From Corynebacterium guangdongense (GTDB lineage Bacteria; Actinomycetota; Actinomycetes; Mycobacteriales; Mycobacteriaceae), in NCBI RefSeq assembly GCF_030408915.1, contig NZ_CP047654.1, forward strand, positions 1,178,001 through 1,242,000: a DNA stretch of 64,000 bases. The letters are read 5' to 3'. The notes beneath the pieces are model-generated. The model made no database searches. It worked only from the letters and a program-made list of their open reading frames with translations, and had not been told where the DNA came from. A program made the translations under genes and the position numbers. Positions within the stretch are counted from its first letter, which is position 1. The number at the start of each line of letters is the position of its first letter. Shown in pieces: positions 22,031 to 30,137 of the stretch.

Positions 22031-22689
22031 CGCAGCAGCGCGCCGACGATCGTCGCCAGGTTGTGCAGGTGGTCGATCTCGCCGGCCAGGAAATCCGGCC
22101 CGCCGGCACGGGCGACGACGATGACCATGTCGGTGCCCTTGAGCGGGGCGGCGGCCAGGGCGGACTCGAGGACGGTCCAGCTCTCGGGGAGCCAGAGATC
22201 CTTCTCCGGGTGGAGCGTGCGCGCCCTGTCGACGTCGATGCGCTCGGGGGTGGAGCCGTCGTCCTCGGGCGCGGCGGCGGAGGCGGCGACGCGGGTGATC
22301 GGGCCGTCGGTCCGCAGCACCAGCGCCCAGGAGGCGGTCATCGAGGTCGGCAGCACGAGCATGAGGTCGGCCATCGCCTGGGGGACGTTGTGCGCGTGAC
22401 GGGCGACCTGGGCCAGCATCTCGATCTGGCCCCGTCGGTCGACCCGGCCGGAGAAGGGGCGGATGGAATCGACGTCGGCGCCCTCGACGGAGTTGGCCGC
22501 GGTGATGACCACGTCCGCCATCACTCCCGGGGACAGGCTCACGACGATGTCGTCGACCACGACGCGACCCGGGGTGACCTCGACGATGTCGACGGACTGG
22601 ATGTTGGCTCCGACCCTGCCGAACGCCTCCGCGAGGCGGCCGAGGCTGCCGGGGGTGTCGGGCAGGGCGACACGGATGAGAAAAGACAT
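22027..22689 (-). CDS. ACT-domain protein
   Basis: A 220-residue cytosolic protein. The first 80 residues (SFLIRVALPDTPGSLGRLAEAF, then ANIQSVDIVEV) form an ACT domain of the kind that binds amino acids in regulators and amino-acid enzymes. The rest (residues 95-220) resembles a GAF-like sensory region (AMADLMLVLPTSMTASWALVLR). No enzyme domain is attached, so a ligand-sensing role is inferred; the ligand is unknown. It diverges from gatC. No clear ribosome site precedes the ATG. Confidence 0.7.
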   Translation of the reverse strand: MSFLIRVALPDTPGSLGRLAEAFGRVGANIQSVDIVEVTPGRVVVDDIVVSLSPGVMADVVITAANSVEGADVDSIRPFSGRVDRRGQIEMLAQVARHAHNVPQAMADLMLVLPTSMTASWALVLRTDGPITRVAASAAAPEDDGSTPERIDVDRARTLHPEKDLWLPESWTVLESALAAAPLKGTDMVIVVARAGGPDFLAGEIDHLHNLATIVGALLR

Positions 22690-22746
22690 CGGAAGTGGAT
22701 CACGCTCCGTCTGGGAGAAAGGGGTCGGTGGGGAAAATCGGTGCTG

Positions 22747-22752
22747 ACTATA
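22747..22752 (-). promoter_or_regulatory. Possible -10 element TATAGT for the ACT-domain gene
   Basis: On the minus strand TATAGT lies 57 nt before the ATG at 22687-22689. Confidence 0.35.
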
Positions 22753-22903
22753 AGGCCGGGATGCGCCGTCGTGAGAGTGCGGGCGCCGGGCGTCCGGGAA
22801 AAATTCTGTGCGCTATCTCGATATAGGCCCAATATTATGGCGCGCAACACAATACGTCACCGTCGGGGTAGGGGTAAGCGGATTCCCCGCCACGGCGGTG
22901 CAG

Positions 22904-22909
22904 TAGCAT
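22904..22909 (+). promoter_or_regulatory. Possible -10 element TAGCAT for gatCA
   Basis: TAGCAT lies 43 nt before the gatC GTG. The leader would include the AAAGGA ribosome site at 22938-22943. Confidence 0.4.
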
Positions 22910-22952
22910 TGCTGCTTGACTACCCGACCAACTGCGCAAAGGATTGTTTCAC

Positions 22953-23255
22953 GTGGCTGAAATTTCGCGTGACCAGGTGGCACACCTGGCCAAGCTGTCC
23001 CGGCTGGCGCTGAGCGACGAGGAACTCGACGCTCTGGCACCCCAGATCGACGACATGATCGACACCGTCTCGGCCGTCCAGAAGGTCGACACCGCGGGCG
23101 TTGAGCCCATGAGCCACCCGCATTCCATCCTGGCGCCCATGCGCGAGGACGTCGTCGTGCGCACCCTCACCCAGGAGCAGGCGCTCGATCAGGCCCCGGA
23201 CTCCGCCGAGGGCCGTTTCAAGGTTCCGCAGATTCTGGGGGAGGACTCCAACTAA
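22953..23255 (+). CDS. gatC: Aspartyl/glutamyl-tRNA amidotransferase subunit C
   Basis: A 100-residue Gat[23 protein letters not shown] is the conserved N-terminus, and the tail [15 protein letters not shown] is the segment that wraps between GatA and GatB. It stabilises the amidotransferase that converts Glu-tRNA(Gln) to Gln-tRNA(Gln). The GTG at 22953 is chosen because it starts where the family starts and has AAAGGA 9 nt upstream; a TTG three codons earlier has no site. Its stop TAA overlaps the gatA ATG by one base, so the two are translationally coupled. Confidence 0.94.
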   Translation: MAEISRDQVAHLAKLSRLALSDEELDALAPQIDDMIDTVSAVQKVDTAGVEPMSHPHSILAPMREDVVVRTLTQEQALDQAPDSAEGRFKVPQILGEDSN

Positions 23256-24745
23256 TGAGCACCGTCTACACCGTGCCGGGCGAGGGCCTGCTGTCCCTGA
23301 CCGCGGCTGAGCTGGCAGAGAAGATCCACTCCCGCGAGCTCACCTCCCGTGAGGTCACGCAGGCCTTCCTCGACCGCATCGCCGAGACCGACGGGGAGCT
23401 CAACGCCTTCCTGCACGTCGGTGCGGAGGAGGCGCTGGCGGCGGCGGACGCCGTCGACGCCTCCCTCGACGCGGGGGAAAAGCCGGCGTCCGCGCTGGCC
23501 GGCGTCCCGATCGCGCTCAAGGATCTGTTCGTCACCACGGACGCGCCGACCACCGCGGCGTCGAAGATGCTCGAGGGCTGGATGAGCCCCTACGACGCCA
23601 CCGTCACCGTCCGCCTGCGCGAGGCCGGCATCCCGATCCTGGGCAAGACCAACCTCGACGAGTTCGCCATGGGCTCCTCGACGGAGAACTCCGCCTACGG
23701 CCCGTCCCACAACCCCTACGACCTGGAGCGCACCGCCGGCGGTTCCGGCGGCGGTACCTCCGCGGCCGTCGCCTCGGGCCAGGCCCCGCTGGGCATCGGC
23801 ACCGACACCGGCGGCTCGATCCGTCAGCCGGCGGCCCTGACCAACACCGTCGGCGTCAAGCCGACCTACGGCACCGTCTCCCGCTACGGGATGATCGCCG
23901 CCGCCTCCTCCCTGGACCAGGGTGGCCCGAGCGCGCGCACGGTGCTCGACACCGCGCTGCTGCACCAGGTCATCGCCGGGCCCGACAAGTTCGACGCGAC
24001 CAGCGTCGACAAGCCGGTCCCGGACGTGGTGGCAGCGGCGAAGGAGGGCGCCGGCGGCGACCTGACCGGCGTCAAGGTCGGCGTGATCAAGCAGCTGTCC
24101 GGCGGCGCGGGCTGGCAGCAGGGCGTGCTCGACCGTTTCCAGGCGGGCGTGGAGCAGCTGACGTCCCAGGGCGCCGAGATCGTCGAGGTCGACTGCCCGT
24201 CCTTCTCCGAGGCGCTGGCGGCCTACTACCTGATCATGCCCAGTGAGTTCTCCTCCAACATCGCCCGTTTCGACGGCATGCGCTATGGCCTGCGCGTCGG
24301 CGATGACGGCACCCGCTCCGCAGACGAGGTCATGAGCCTCTCGCGCGCCGCCGGCTTCGGCCCCGAGGTCAAGCGCCGCATCATCCTGGGCACCTACGCC
24401 CTGTCCGTCGGCTACTACGACGCCTACTACCTGCAGGCGCAGCGGGTGCGAAACCTGGTCGCCCGTGACTTCGCCAAGGCCTACGAGGTCGCCGACGTCC
24501 TGGTCTCCCCGGTGACACCGACCACCGCCTTCAAGTTCGGCGCCTTCTCCAAGGACCCGGTCGAGATGTACAACTTCGACCTGTGCACCCTGCCGCTGAA
24601 CCTGGCCGGCCTGTGCGGCATGTCCGTCCCGAACGGCTTCGCCGCCGAGGACGACATGCCGGTCGGCCTCCAGATCATGGCCCCGGCGTTCCAGGACGAC
24701 CGTCTCTACCGGGTCGGCGCGGCCTTCGAGGCCGGCCGGAAGTAG
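23255..24745 (+). CDS. gatA: Aspartyl/glutamyl-tRNA amidotransferase subunit A
   Basis: A 496-residue amidase-signature enzyme, the glutaminase of GatCAB. The Ser-Ser-Lys triad can be read: Lys89 in PIALKDLF, Ser164 in [16 protein letters not shown] and Ser188 in [10 protein letters not shown]. It releases ammonia from glutamine and channels it to GatB, encoded 14 kb downstream at 39187. The ATG overlaps the gatC stop. A 14-bp-arm hairpin at 24781-24813 lies shortly after the stop and may end the transcript. Confidence 0.96.
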   Translation: MSTVYTVPGEGLLSLTAAELAEKIHSRELTSREVTQAFLDRIAETDGELNAFLHVGAEEALAAADAVDASLDAGEKPASALAGVPIALKDLFVTTDAPTTAASKMLEGWMSPYDATVTVRLREAGIPILGKTNLDEFAMGSSTENSAYGPSHNPYDLERTAGGSGGGTSAAVASGQAPLGIGTDTGGSIRQPAALTNTVGVKPTYGTVSRYGMIAAASSLDQGGPSARTVLDTALLHQVIAGPDKFDATSVDKPVPDVVAAAKEGAGGDLTGVKVGVIKQLSGGAGWQQGVLDRFQAGVEQLTSQGAEIVEVDCPSFSEALAAYYLIMPSEFSSNIARFDGMRYGLRVGDDGTRSADEVMSLSRAAGFGPEVKRRIILGTYALSVGYYDAYYLQAQRVRNLVARDFAKAYEVADVLVSPVTPTTAFKFGAFSKDPVEMYNFDLCTLPLNLAGLCGMSVPNGFAAEDDMPVGLQIMAPAFQDDRLYRVGAAFEAGRK

Positions 24746-24780
24746 AACACGCCACGCGTGAGCCATAGGGCCGGTGAGTT

Positions 24781-24813
24781 CACCCCGTTCGTCAGGACAT
24801 GACGGACGGGGTG
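24781..24813 (+). terminator. Hairpin after gatA
   Basis: Arms CACCCCGTTCGTCA and TGACGGACGGGGTG pair over 14 positions with one G-T wobble and a 5-nt loop. No U-run follows, so termination would be inefficient or Rho-assisted. Confidence 0.5.
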
Positions 24814-24837
24814 CGCTACCCTCTGAAAGACTGCACG

Positions 24838-24897
24838 ACCCTCCCACCTTCAGGCGGCGATCTACGAGTCGCATCCTGGCAGGTGAGGAGGGTTTTT
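24838..24897 (+). ncRNA. Long interrupted hairpin with U-run: attenuator or small RNA candidate
   Basis: A nested stem: ACCCTCC (24838-24844) pairs with GGAGGGT (24887-24893), ACCT (24846-24849) with AGGT (24881-24884), CAGG (24851-24854) with CCTG (24875-24878), CGA (24858-24860) with TCG (24869-24871). TTTTT follows. A TACCCT -10-like element lies 15 nt upstream, so an RNA of about 70 nt starting near 24829 is possible. It is either an ordinary terminator, an attenuator for the P-loop gene, or a small RNA. I do not recognise an Rfam family in it. Confidence 0.45.
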
Positions 24898-25066
24898 CTG
24901 TGTGATGGGGCGGAGGTGACTCCCGCGTGGGACAAGCATTAAAGATTATTAATCGCGTTTTCACGGAGATTTCACACCCCCGCTCAACAATGGGAACCAT
25001 CGCCAGACGAGCAGGCGACCCCCGCCGCCCGCCGGCTTCACCGTCTCTACCGAAAGGGTTCCTCCC

Positions 25067-26227
25067 ATGACCTCCACGTTCGCCTCCGCCACCGCCGTCA
25101 CCTTCAGCTCCGGCGTCCCCGCCGACGTCTCCGGCATCGTCGCCCCCGCCGCCGCCGCGCTGGGCGAGCGCCGTTCCCTGCCCCTGCCGGAGCGTGTCCA
25201 GTTCTCCTACACCACCCGCTTCGTCTCGGAGCAGGTCGCCGCCGACCGCGACGCCTACGCCCTGGTCGCCGGCGCCGACGTCACCCCGCAGGCCGGTGAC
25301 CTGGTCATCGCCCGGGTCAGCGAGATCGTCAACCACAAGCGCATTGAGACCGAGACCTCCCGCAAGGCAATCCTCTACACCGACGCGATCGTCGCCCTGG
25401 CCTACGGCCACCGCTACGCCGCCGACCAGTTCCTCGCCCACGTACCGGGCAACCTGGACCACTGCCACCTCGTCGCCGCCGGCGGCATCGCCGGTGTGGT
25501 CACCGAGTGCCACTCCAAGATCGTCGGCCCGACCCAGATCGAGCCGCTCGGCCTGCTGACCCGCAACGGTGAGGTCGTCAACGTCGTGGACACGGCCCCC
25601 TTCGCCAACACCCCGGTCTACGGCGCTCCGGCCGGGCGACCCGAGGTCATCGCCGTGCTGGGCACCTCCATGAACTCGGGCAAGTCCACCGTCATGAGCT
25701 GCCTCGTCAACGGCCTGACGAAGGCCGGCTACCGCGTGGGGGCCGGCAAGATCACGGGCACCGGCGCCGGCAACGACCGCATGCACTACCACGACGCAGG
25801 CGCCCACCAGGTCATCGATTTCACCGACTTCGGCTACGGCACCACCTTCCGCCAGGACTTCGACTCCCTGCGCTCGCTGACGGTCAACATGATCGACGTC
25901 CTCGGCGCCGGCAACGACCTCGTCCTCGTCGAGATCGCCGACGGCATCTACCAGGAGGAAACCGCCCGACTCCTGCGCGACGGCGTCTTCCAGGACTCGG
26001 TCGACCAGGTCCTCTTCGCCGCGGTCGACGCGCTGGGCGCCCGCGCCGGCGTCGGCGAGCTTCTCGACGCCGGACTCCGGGTCGCCTGCGCCTCCGGCGT
26101 CATGACCTCCTCGCCGCTGGCGGCCCGGGAAGCCGACGCCGTGCTGGCCCCCTTCTCCGTCCCGGTGATCGGCACCTTCGACCTCACCGACCACGAGATC
26201 GCCTCCGGGCTGCTGGTCCGCCAGTAA
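25067..26227 (+). CDS. P-loop NTPase of unknown function (DUF1611/MobB-like fold)
   Basis: A 386-residue cytosolic protein that I cannot name. Residues 1-190 form an unrecognised N-terminal domain (VNHKRIETETSRKAILYTDAI, then GGIAGVVTECHSKIVGPTQI). From about residue 193 a SIMIBI-type NTPase starts: Walker A GTSMNSGKST at 199-208 (Lys206), KITGTGAGND as a switch-like loop, and VLVEIADGIYQEE as a possible Walker B. The layout resembles DUF1611 and dethiobiotin-synthetase-like proteins. A gene for an ABC protein without its own Walker A follows after about 67 nt, so the two may act together. Function not assigned. Confidence 0.6.
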   Translation: MTSTFASATAVTFSSGVPADVSGIVAPAAAALGERRSLPLPERVQFSYTTRFVSEQVAADRDAYALVAGADVTPQAGDLVIARVSEIVNHKRIETETSRKAILYTDAIVALAYGHRYAADQFLAHVPGNLDHCHLVAAGGIAGVVTECHSKIVGPTQIEPLGLLTRNGEVVNVVDTAPFANTPVYGAPAGRPEVIAVLGTSMNSGKSTVMSCLVNGLTKAGYRVGAGKITGTGAGNDRMHYHDAGAHQVIDFTDFGYGTTFRQDFDSLRSLTVNMIDVLGAGNDLVLVEIADGIYQEETARLLRDGVFQDSVDQVLFAAVDALGARAGVGELLDAGLRVACASGVMTSSPLAAREADAVLAPFSVPVIGTFDLTDHEIASGLLVRQ

Positions 26228-26294
26228 CCTGGCGGCACGGCCCCGGATGGCCGACCAGCGCCCCAGAGACAGAGGAATCGTCCAGGTTGCACCC

Positions 26295-28034
26295 ATGACT
26301 TCACCGACATCAGGGCCGGACGGCACCGGCCCGAACATCGACGCCGCCGAGGAGCGCACGGTGGCGGCCATGCCGGCCGTCTGGGCGGGCCGACGCCGGC
26401 GCCTGCTGGTGTTTCTGGCTGTCCTCGGCGTCCTGCAGGCGCTGCTCGCCGTCATCATGGCGCTGACCGTCGCCTCGATCCTCAGTCCTGAGGTCTCCTC
26501 GGACCCCTGGGATCTCGCCGCGCTGCTCGGTTCCGTCCTCGGCATCGGACTCGCCCGCTGGATGGAGCGGGTGCTGGCCGAGGACCTGGGGCAGCACTAC
26601 GTCTCCGAGCAGCGTCGACGCCTGGTCACCGCCGCCATCGGCGACGCGGACTACTCCCAGTCCCTCGGCGTGACCGTCACCCGCGCCTCCAACGACCTCA
26701 GCGCCCTGCGCAACTGGGTCGCCCTCGGCATCGTCCCGCTGGTGACGGGCGTTCCGCTGATCGCGGTGCTGCTGGCCGCGCTGTTCGTCTACGAGTGGCA
26801 CATCGGCGTGGCCGTGGCGGCGCCGCTGGTGCTCATCGGCTCGCTGCTTCCCTCGCTGTCCCGGCTCACGCTGGAGCGCGCCCGCAGACTGCGCAGGCGT
26901 CGCGGGCGCATGTCCGCCCGGATAGCCGACACCGTCCTGGCCGGCGAGTCCGTCCGGGTCGCGGGAGCGGTGCAACGCGAGGTACGCGCCGTCGACCGGG
27001 AGTCCAGCCGGGTCGTCACCGCCGCCGTGGACCGCGCCTGGATCACCGGTTTGACCCGTTCCCTGACGGCCACCGCGGCGTCCCTGTCCACGGTCGGGGT
27101 GGTGGTGCTGTCCATGCTCGGCACCATCACCTCCGCGGAGGTCGCGTCCGTCATGACGCTGCTCGGCGTGCTGGCCACCCCGGTCGGTGACCTCGGGCGC
27201 GTGGTCGAGTACCGGCAGAACTACCGGGCGGCCACCCTCATCCTGGCGCCCGTGCTGGGCCAGGCGGACCAGCTCCGGGCCCAGGAGCGCGACCGCCTCC
27301 GGCAGTGGCGCGACGAGTACGACGGGCTGGAGCTGGATCCGGATCGACCCCGCGGCGTGCGGGTGAGCGGGCTCATCGCCAACGACCGACACGTCCCGGA
27401 TCTTACGGCCCGCCCCGGCGAGCGCGTCCGGATGGTGGCCACCGACCCGCATCACCTGCGCGTGGTGATGGGCATGCTCAGCGGCTTCGGCGAGGAGGGG
27501 GTGCTCAGCATCGACGGCCACGACTACGGCGTCGCCCCCGGCAAGATCCGGCGGATGCTGGTGGGCATGGCCAGCGAACACATCCCGCTGGAGCGCGGCA
27601 GCATCCGACGGCTGGTGTCCTTCCGCGCCCCGGCCGCCACGGACGCGGAGGTCGAGGACAAGCTCGTGCGCGTCGGGCTGTGGGATCTGGTCCAGGCCGA
27701 TCTGCGGGGCTGGAACCTCAAACTCAAAAATGACGGGCAGCCGTGGTCCATCCGCAACGTCACCCTGCTCAAGATCGCCCGCGCGATGCTCGGCCACCCG
27801 CCGCTGCTGGTGCTCGAGGGCGTGGACAACCTACTTGACGACGCCGCCGTGGCCCGGGTCCGTCGGCTGCTCGCCGACTACGAGGGGGTCGTCGTGTTCT
27901 CCTCCGCTGCGCCGGGGGATCTGGTCGGGGAATACTCCGTCTGGAACGTCGACGGCGTCGAGGTCGACCCGGAGGAGAGGGGCGACGACGACACACCGCC
28001 CGCCGCCGCTGGGCCGGGCGACGACGAGGGCTAG
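26295..28034 (+). CDS. ABC exporter-like membrane protein with degenerate ATPase domain
   Basis: A 579-residue protein with the layout of a half-size ABC exporter: about six helices between residues 30 and 310 and a nucleotide-binding-domain-like part from about 370. The ATPase motifs are eroded. The Walker A place reads RPGERVRMVATDPHHLRVVMGML without GK(S/T). The signature region reads NDGQPWSIRNVTLLKIARAM without SGGQ. The Walker B place reads PPLLVLEGVDNLL without Asp-Glu. The reading frame is open and the surrounding helices are intact, so it is a pseudo-ATPase rather than an obvious pseudogene. The start at 26295 is uncertain; an ATG at 26247 is in frame. Confidence 0.7.
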   Translation: MTSPTSGPDGTGPNIDAAEERTVAAMPAVWAGRRRRLLVFLAVLGVLQALLAVIMALTVASILSPEVSSDPWDLAALLGSVLGIGLARWMERVLAEDLGQHYVSEQRRRLVTAAIGDADYSQSLGVTVTRASNDLSALRNWVALGIVPLVTGVPLIAVLLAALFVYEWHIGVAVAAPLVLIGSLLPSLSRLTLERARRLRRRRGRMSARIADTVLAGESVRVAGAVQREVRAVDRESSRVVTAAVDRAWITGLTRSLTATAASLSTVGVVVLSMLGTITSAEVASVMTLLGVLATPVGDLGRVVEYRQNYRAATLILAPVLGQADQLRAQERDRLRQWRDEYDGLELDPDRPRGVRVSGLIANDRHVPDLTARPGERVRMVATDPHHLRVVMGMLSGFGEEGVLSIDGHDYGVAPGKIRRMLVGMASEHIPLERGSIRRLVSFRAPAATDAEVEDKLVRVGLWDLVQADLRGWNLKLKNDGQPWSIRNVTLLKIARAMLGHPPLLVLEGVDNLLDDAAVARVRRLLADYEGVVVFSSAAPGDLVGEYSVWNVDGVEVDPEERGDDDTPPAAAGPGDDEG

Positions 28035-28040
28035 GAACGG

Positions 28041-30137
28041 CTACCAGCCGGCGAAGCGTCTCTCCAGACGCACCGGGTCGGACAGGAGCGGCCAGTCGAC
28101 GTGGACAACGGCCGGTTCCTCGGCCGGGTCGTGACGCGGGGCGGTCACCTCAGCCAGCGCCTGCCCGTCGCCCCGGACCCGCGCGCGCCCGCCGAGCGCC
28201 TCCACCCGTGCGACCAGGTCCGCGGGGGAGGAGACCGGGACCACCGCGGCGGTCAGCCGCACCTCCACCCGGCCGCGGGCATCCGGACCGACCCGGGGGT
28301 CGGCGGCGGCCAGCGCCGGGGCCTGCCCGATCGAGACATGGACGTCCCCGGCCGCCAGCCAGGCGCTGACGAGCTCCTCGAGAACGCCCGGGTTAAGGCC
28401 CTCCGACAGCTCGCCGGGAATCCGGAGCAGGATGTCGGCCTCGGCGAAGACGACGCCGCGGGGGCGCGCCAGCGGGTGCGTGACGCGGTGGGCGAGGGCG
28501 ACCGATTCCCGGTTCTTCTGCGTGACCCCATCCAGGGACAGCCCCTGGCCCGCGTCGTGGCGGGCACCCCAGTCGGGTTCCCGGTGGGTGGCGACGGCCT
28601 CCGGGTCATGGCGGAACCGGGCGCCGGCGTTGTAGCACCGCCACCCGAACTCCCAGTCCTCCCCGCCGTAGCCGACCATGCTCGCGTCGAAACCGCCGAC
28701 CTCGTGGAAGAGGGTGGCCGAACAGGTCAGGACGGAGGAGATGACGAAGCGCCAGGAGGCGTCGTCGAGGTGTCGCAGCTGCCGGGTGTCGCGCCAGGCG
28801 TCGGCAAGCCATCCCGGCTCCCCGCCGTCCTGCCGGCGCGCGCCGACGACCAGGGCGCGCTCGTCGGCGGCGACCCAGCGGGCGGCGGCCCGCAGGTAGC
28901 CGGGGGCCGGGACCGTGTCGCCGTCGAGGAACACGAGCACCTCGTGGCGGGCCGCGGCGGCCCCGAGGTTGCGGGCCGCGGCCGCCCGGAAGCCCAGGTC
29001 ATCCTGGTGCACGACGGTCACGTCCAGATCCGTGTCCGTCCGGGGCGGGGCAGCGGAGCCGTCGTCGGCGACGATCACCTCCAGCGGGCCCGGGTACGCG
29101 GCGGCCGAGAGTCCGGCCAGCACCTCGTCGAGACCGGCCTGATTCTCGTAGTAGGGGATGACCACGCTGATCGGCGGGGTCGCCGCCGGTGCCTGCGGGG
29201 GCAGGCGGTTGCCGCGGAAATCCTCGGCGAAGCAGGTCACCCACGCGTCCTGCCACGCCCTGGCCACCTCCGCCCAGCCCCAGCGGCGGCGCGAGGCGTC
29301 GGTGACGGGCGTCGAAAAGCCCGGATCGGCGGCGGCCGCAGCCAGCGCCGCGGGCCAGTCGGTCACGGGCACGATCTGCCCCGGCCACAGGTCGGCGATC
29401 TCCCGGGTGTAGGCGCTGTCGGCGACCAGGACCCGGCGCCCCGCCGCCAGCCACCGCATCAGTGACCCGGAGGCGGAGAAGTGCCGGTGCGCGCAGACGG
29501 GCACGGCAATCCGCGCCATCTGCCGCCACAGTTCCTCATCGCTGAGGTAGCCGGTGATCTCCATGCCGGGCAGGTCCATGTCCTCGTGACCGGCGGAGAA
29601 TCCGCCGAGGGCCCGGACGCGCAGGCCATCGGCGGCCTCGAGCACGGTCCGGTGGCCCTTGCCGGGGTAGATGAAGCCGAGAATGCCGACGCTGCCGGGC
29701 TCGGGCTGGACCGGGATCCGCGGGGCGTTGGGCAGCGGCAGATGGATGACCCTGAGCCGGCCGTCCGGGAGCCGGCCGTGGAAGAAGGACGCCTCGTGGC
29801 GGGAGTTGCACACCACCACGTCGGCCGCCTCCGCGAGCCGGCGGTAGGCCGGGGCGCGCCGGGCGAAGCGTTCCCGGCCCTCCTCCGGCTGGGGAATGTC
29901 GTGCAGGGAGACGCTGAACGGGCGATCGCCCACGGCCGCCAGGACCGCGTCGACGGCGTGGTCGGGGCTCGGGCCGAAGAGGTGGTCGGTGAAGGTCACA
30001 TGCACGGGGCCGGAGGCGCCGGGTTTCAGGGCGGAGAGCTCGCGCACGTGGTCCCCGCCGGTGGCGCGGTGCAGGGCCAGGGCGTACTCGGTCACCCCGT
30101 GTTCGGCGGGGCCGACGATGACGTGGGTCAGTCGCAT
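28041..30137 (-). CDS. Two-domain glycosyltransferase: GT4-like plus GT2/galactosyltransferase-like
   Basis: A 698-residue cytosolic fusion. Residues 1-310 look like a GT-B (GT4-type) enzyme: MRLTHVIVGPAEHGVTEYA, VVVCNSRHEASFF, VGILGFIYPGKGHRTVLEA and RHFSASGSLMRWLAAGRRVLV. From about residue 320 a GT-A enzyme begins (PPISVVIPYYENQAGLDEVL) with the metal motif DGD in VFLDGDTVPAPGYL and the galactosyltransferase-like GYGGEDWEFGWR. The acceptor and sugar are unknown. The start overlaps the end of the WcbI-like gene by 10 nt and has GAGGAG in that gene's 3' end, so the two are coupled. It converges on the ABC-like gene with 6 nt between stops. Confidence 0.8.
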   Translation of the reverse strand: MRLTHVIVGPAEHGVTEYALALHRATGGDHVRELSALKPGASGPVHVTFTDHLFGPSPDHAVDAVLAAVGDRPFSVSLHDIPQPEEGRERFARRAPAYRRLAEAADVVVCNSRHEASFFHGRLPDGRLRVIHLPLPNAPRIPVQPEPGSVGILGFIYPGKGHRTVLEAADGLRVRALGGFSAGHEDMDLPGMEITGYLSDEELWRQMARIAVPVCAHRHFSASGSLMRWLAAGRRVLVADSAYTREIADLWPGQIVPVTDWPAALAAAAADPGFSTPVTDASRRRWGWAEVARAWQDAWVTCFAEDFRGNRLPPQAPAATPPISVVIPYYENQAGLDEVLAGLSAAAYPGPLEVIVADDGSAAPPRTDTDLDVTVVHQDDLGFRAAAARNLGAAAARHEVLVFLDGDTVPAPGYLRAAARWVAADERALVVGARRQDGGEPGWLADAWRDTRQLRHLDDASWRFVISSVLTCSATLFHEVGGFDASMVGYGGEDWEFGWRCYNAGARFRHDPEAVATHREPDWGARHDAGQGLSLDGVTQKNRESVALAHRVTHPLARPRGVVFAEADILLRIPGELSEGLNPGVLEELVSAWLAAGDVHVSIGQAPALAAADPRVGPDARGRVEVRLTAAVVPVSSPADLVARVEALGGRARVRGDGQALAEVTAPRHDPAEEPAVVHVDWPLLSDPVRLERRFAGW

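Larger units (their letters stand above)
24746..25066. other. Intergenic region with two RNA hairpins before the P-loop gene
   Basis: 321 bases without a gene. It holds a 14-bp-arm hairpin (24781-24813), a TACCCT -10-like hexamer (24817-24822), a long terminator-like hairpin with a T5 run (24838-24897), then an A/T-rich patch (about 24938-24978) that is the best place for a promoter of the P-loop gene, and an AAAGGG site before its ATG. Confidence 0.6.

Noticed and set aside
24838..24897. A known riboswitch or SRP RNA upstream of the P-loop gene
   Set aside because: The conserved GGAAG-type SRP loop and the conserved cores of common riboswitches I know are absent; only secondary structure and a U-run are visible.
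23252..26545. A 1097-codon open frame on the minus strand across gatA and the P-loop gene
   Set aside because: It is a shadow of G/C-rich third codon positions; composition is Gly/Arg/Val/Asp repeats without any domain, and it lies opposite well-supported genes.
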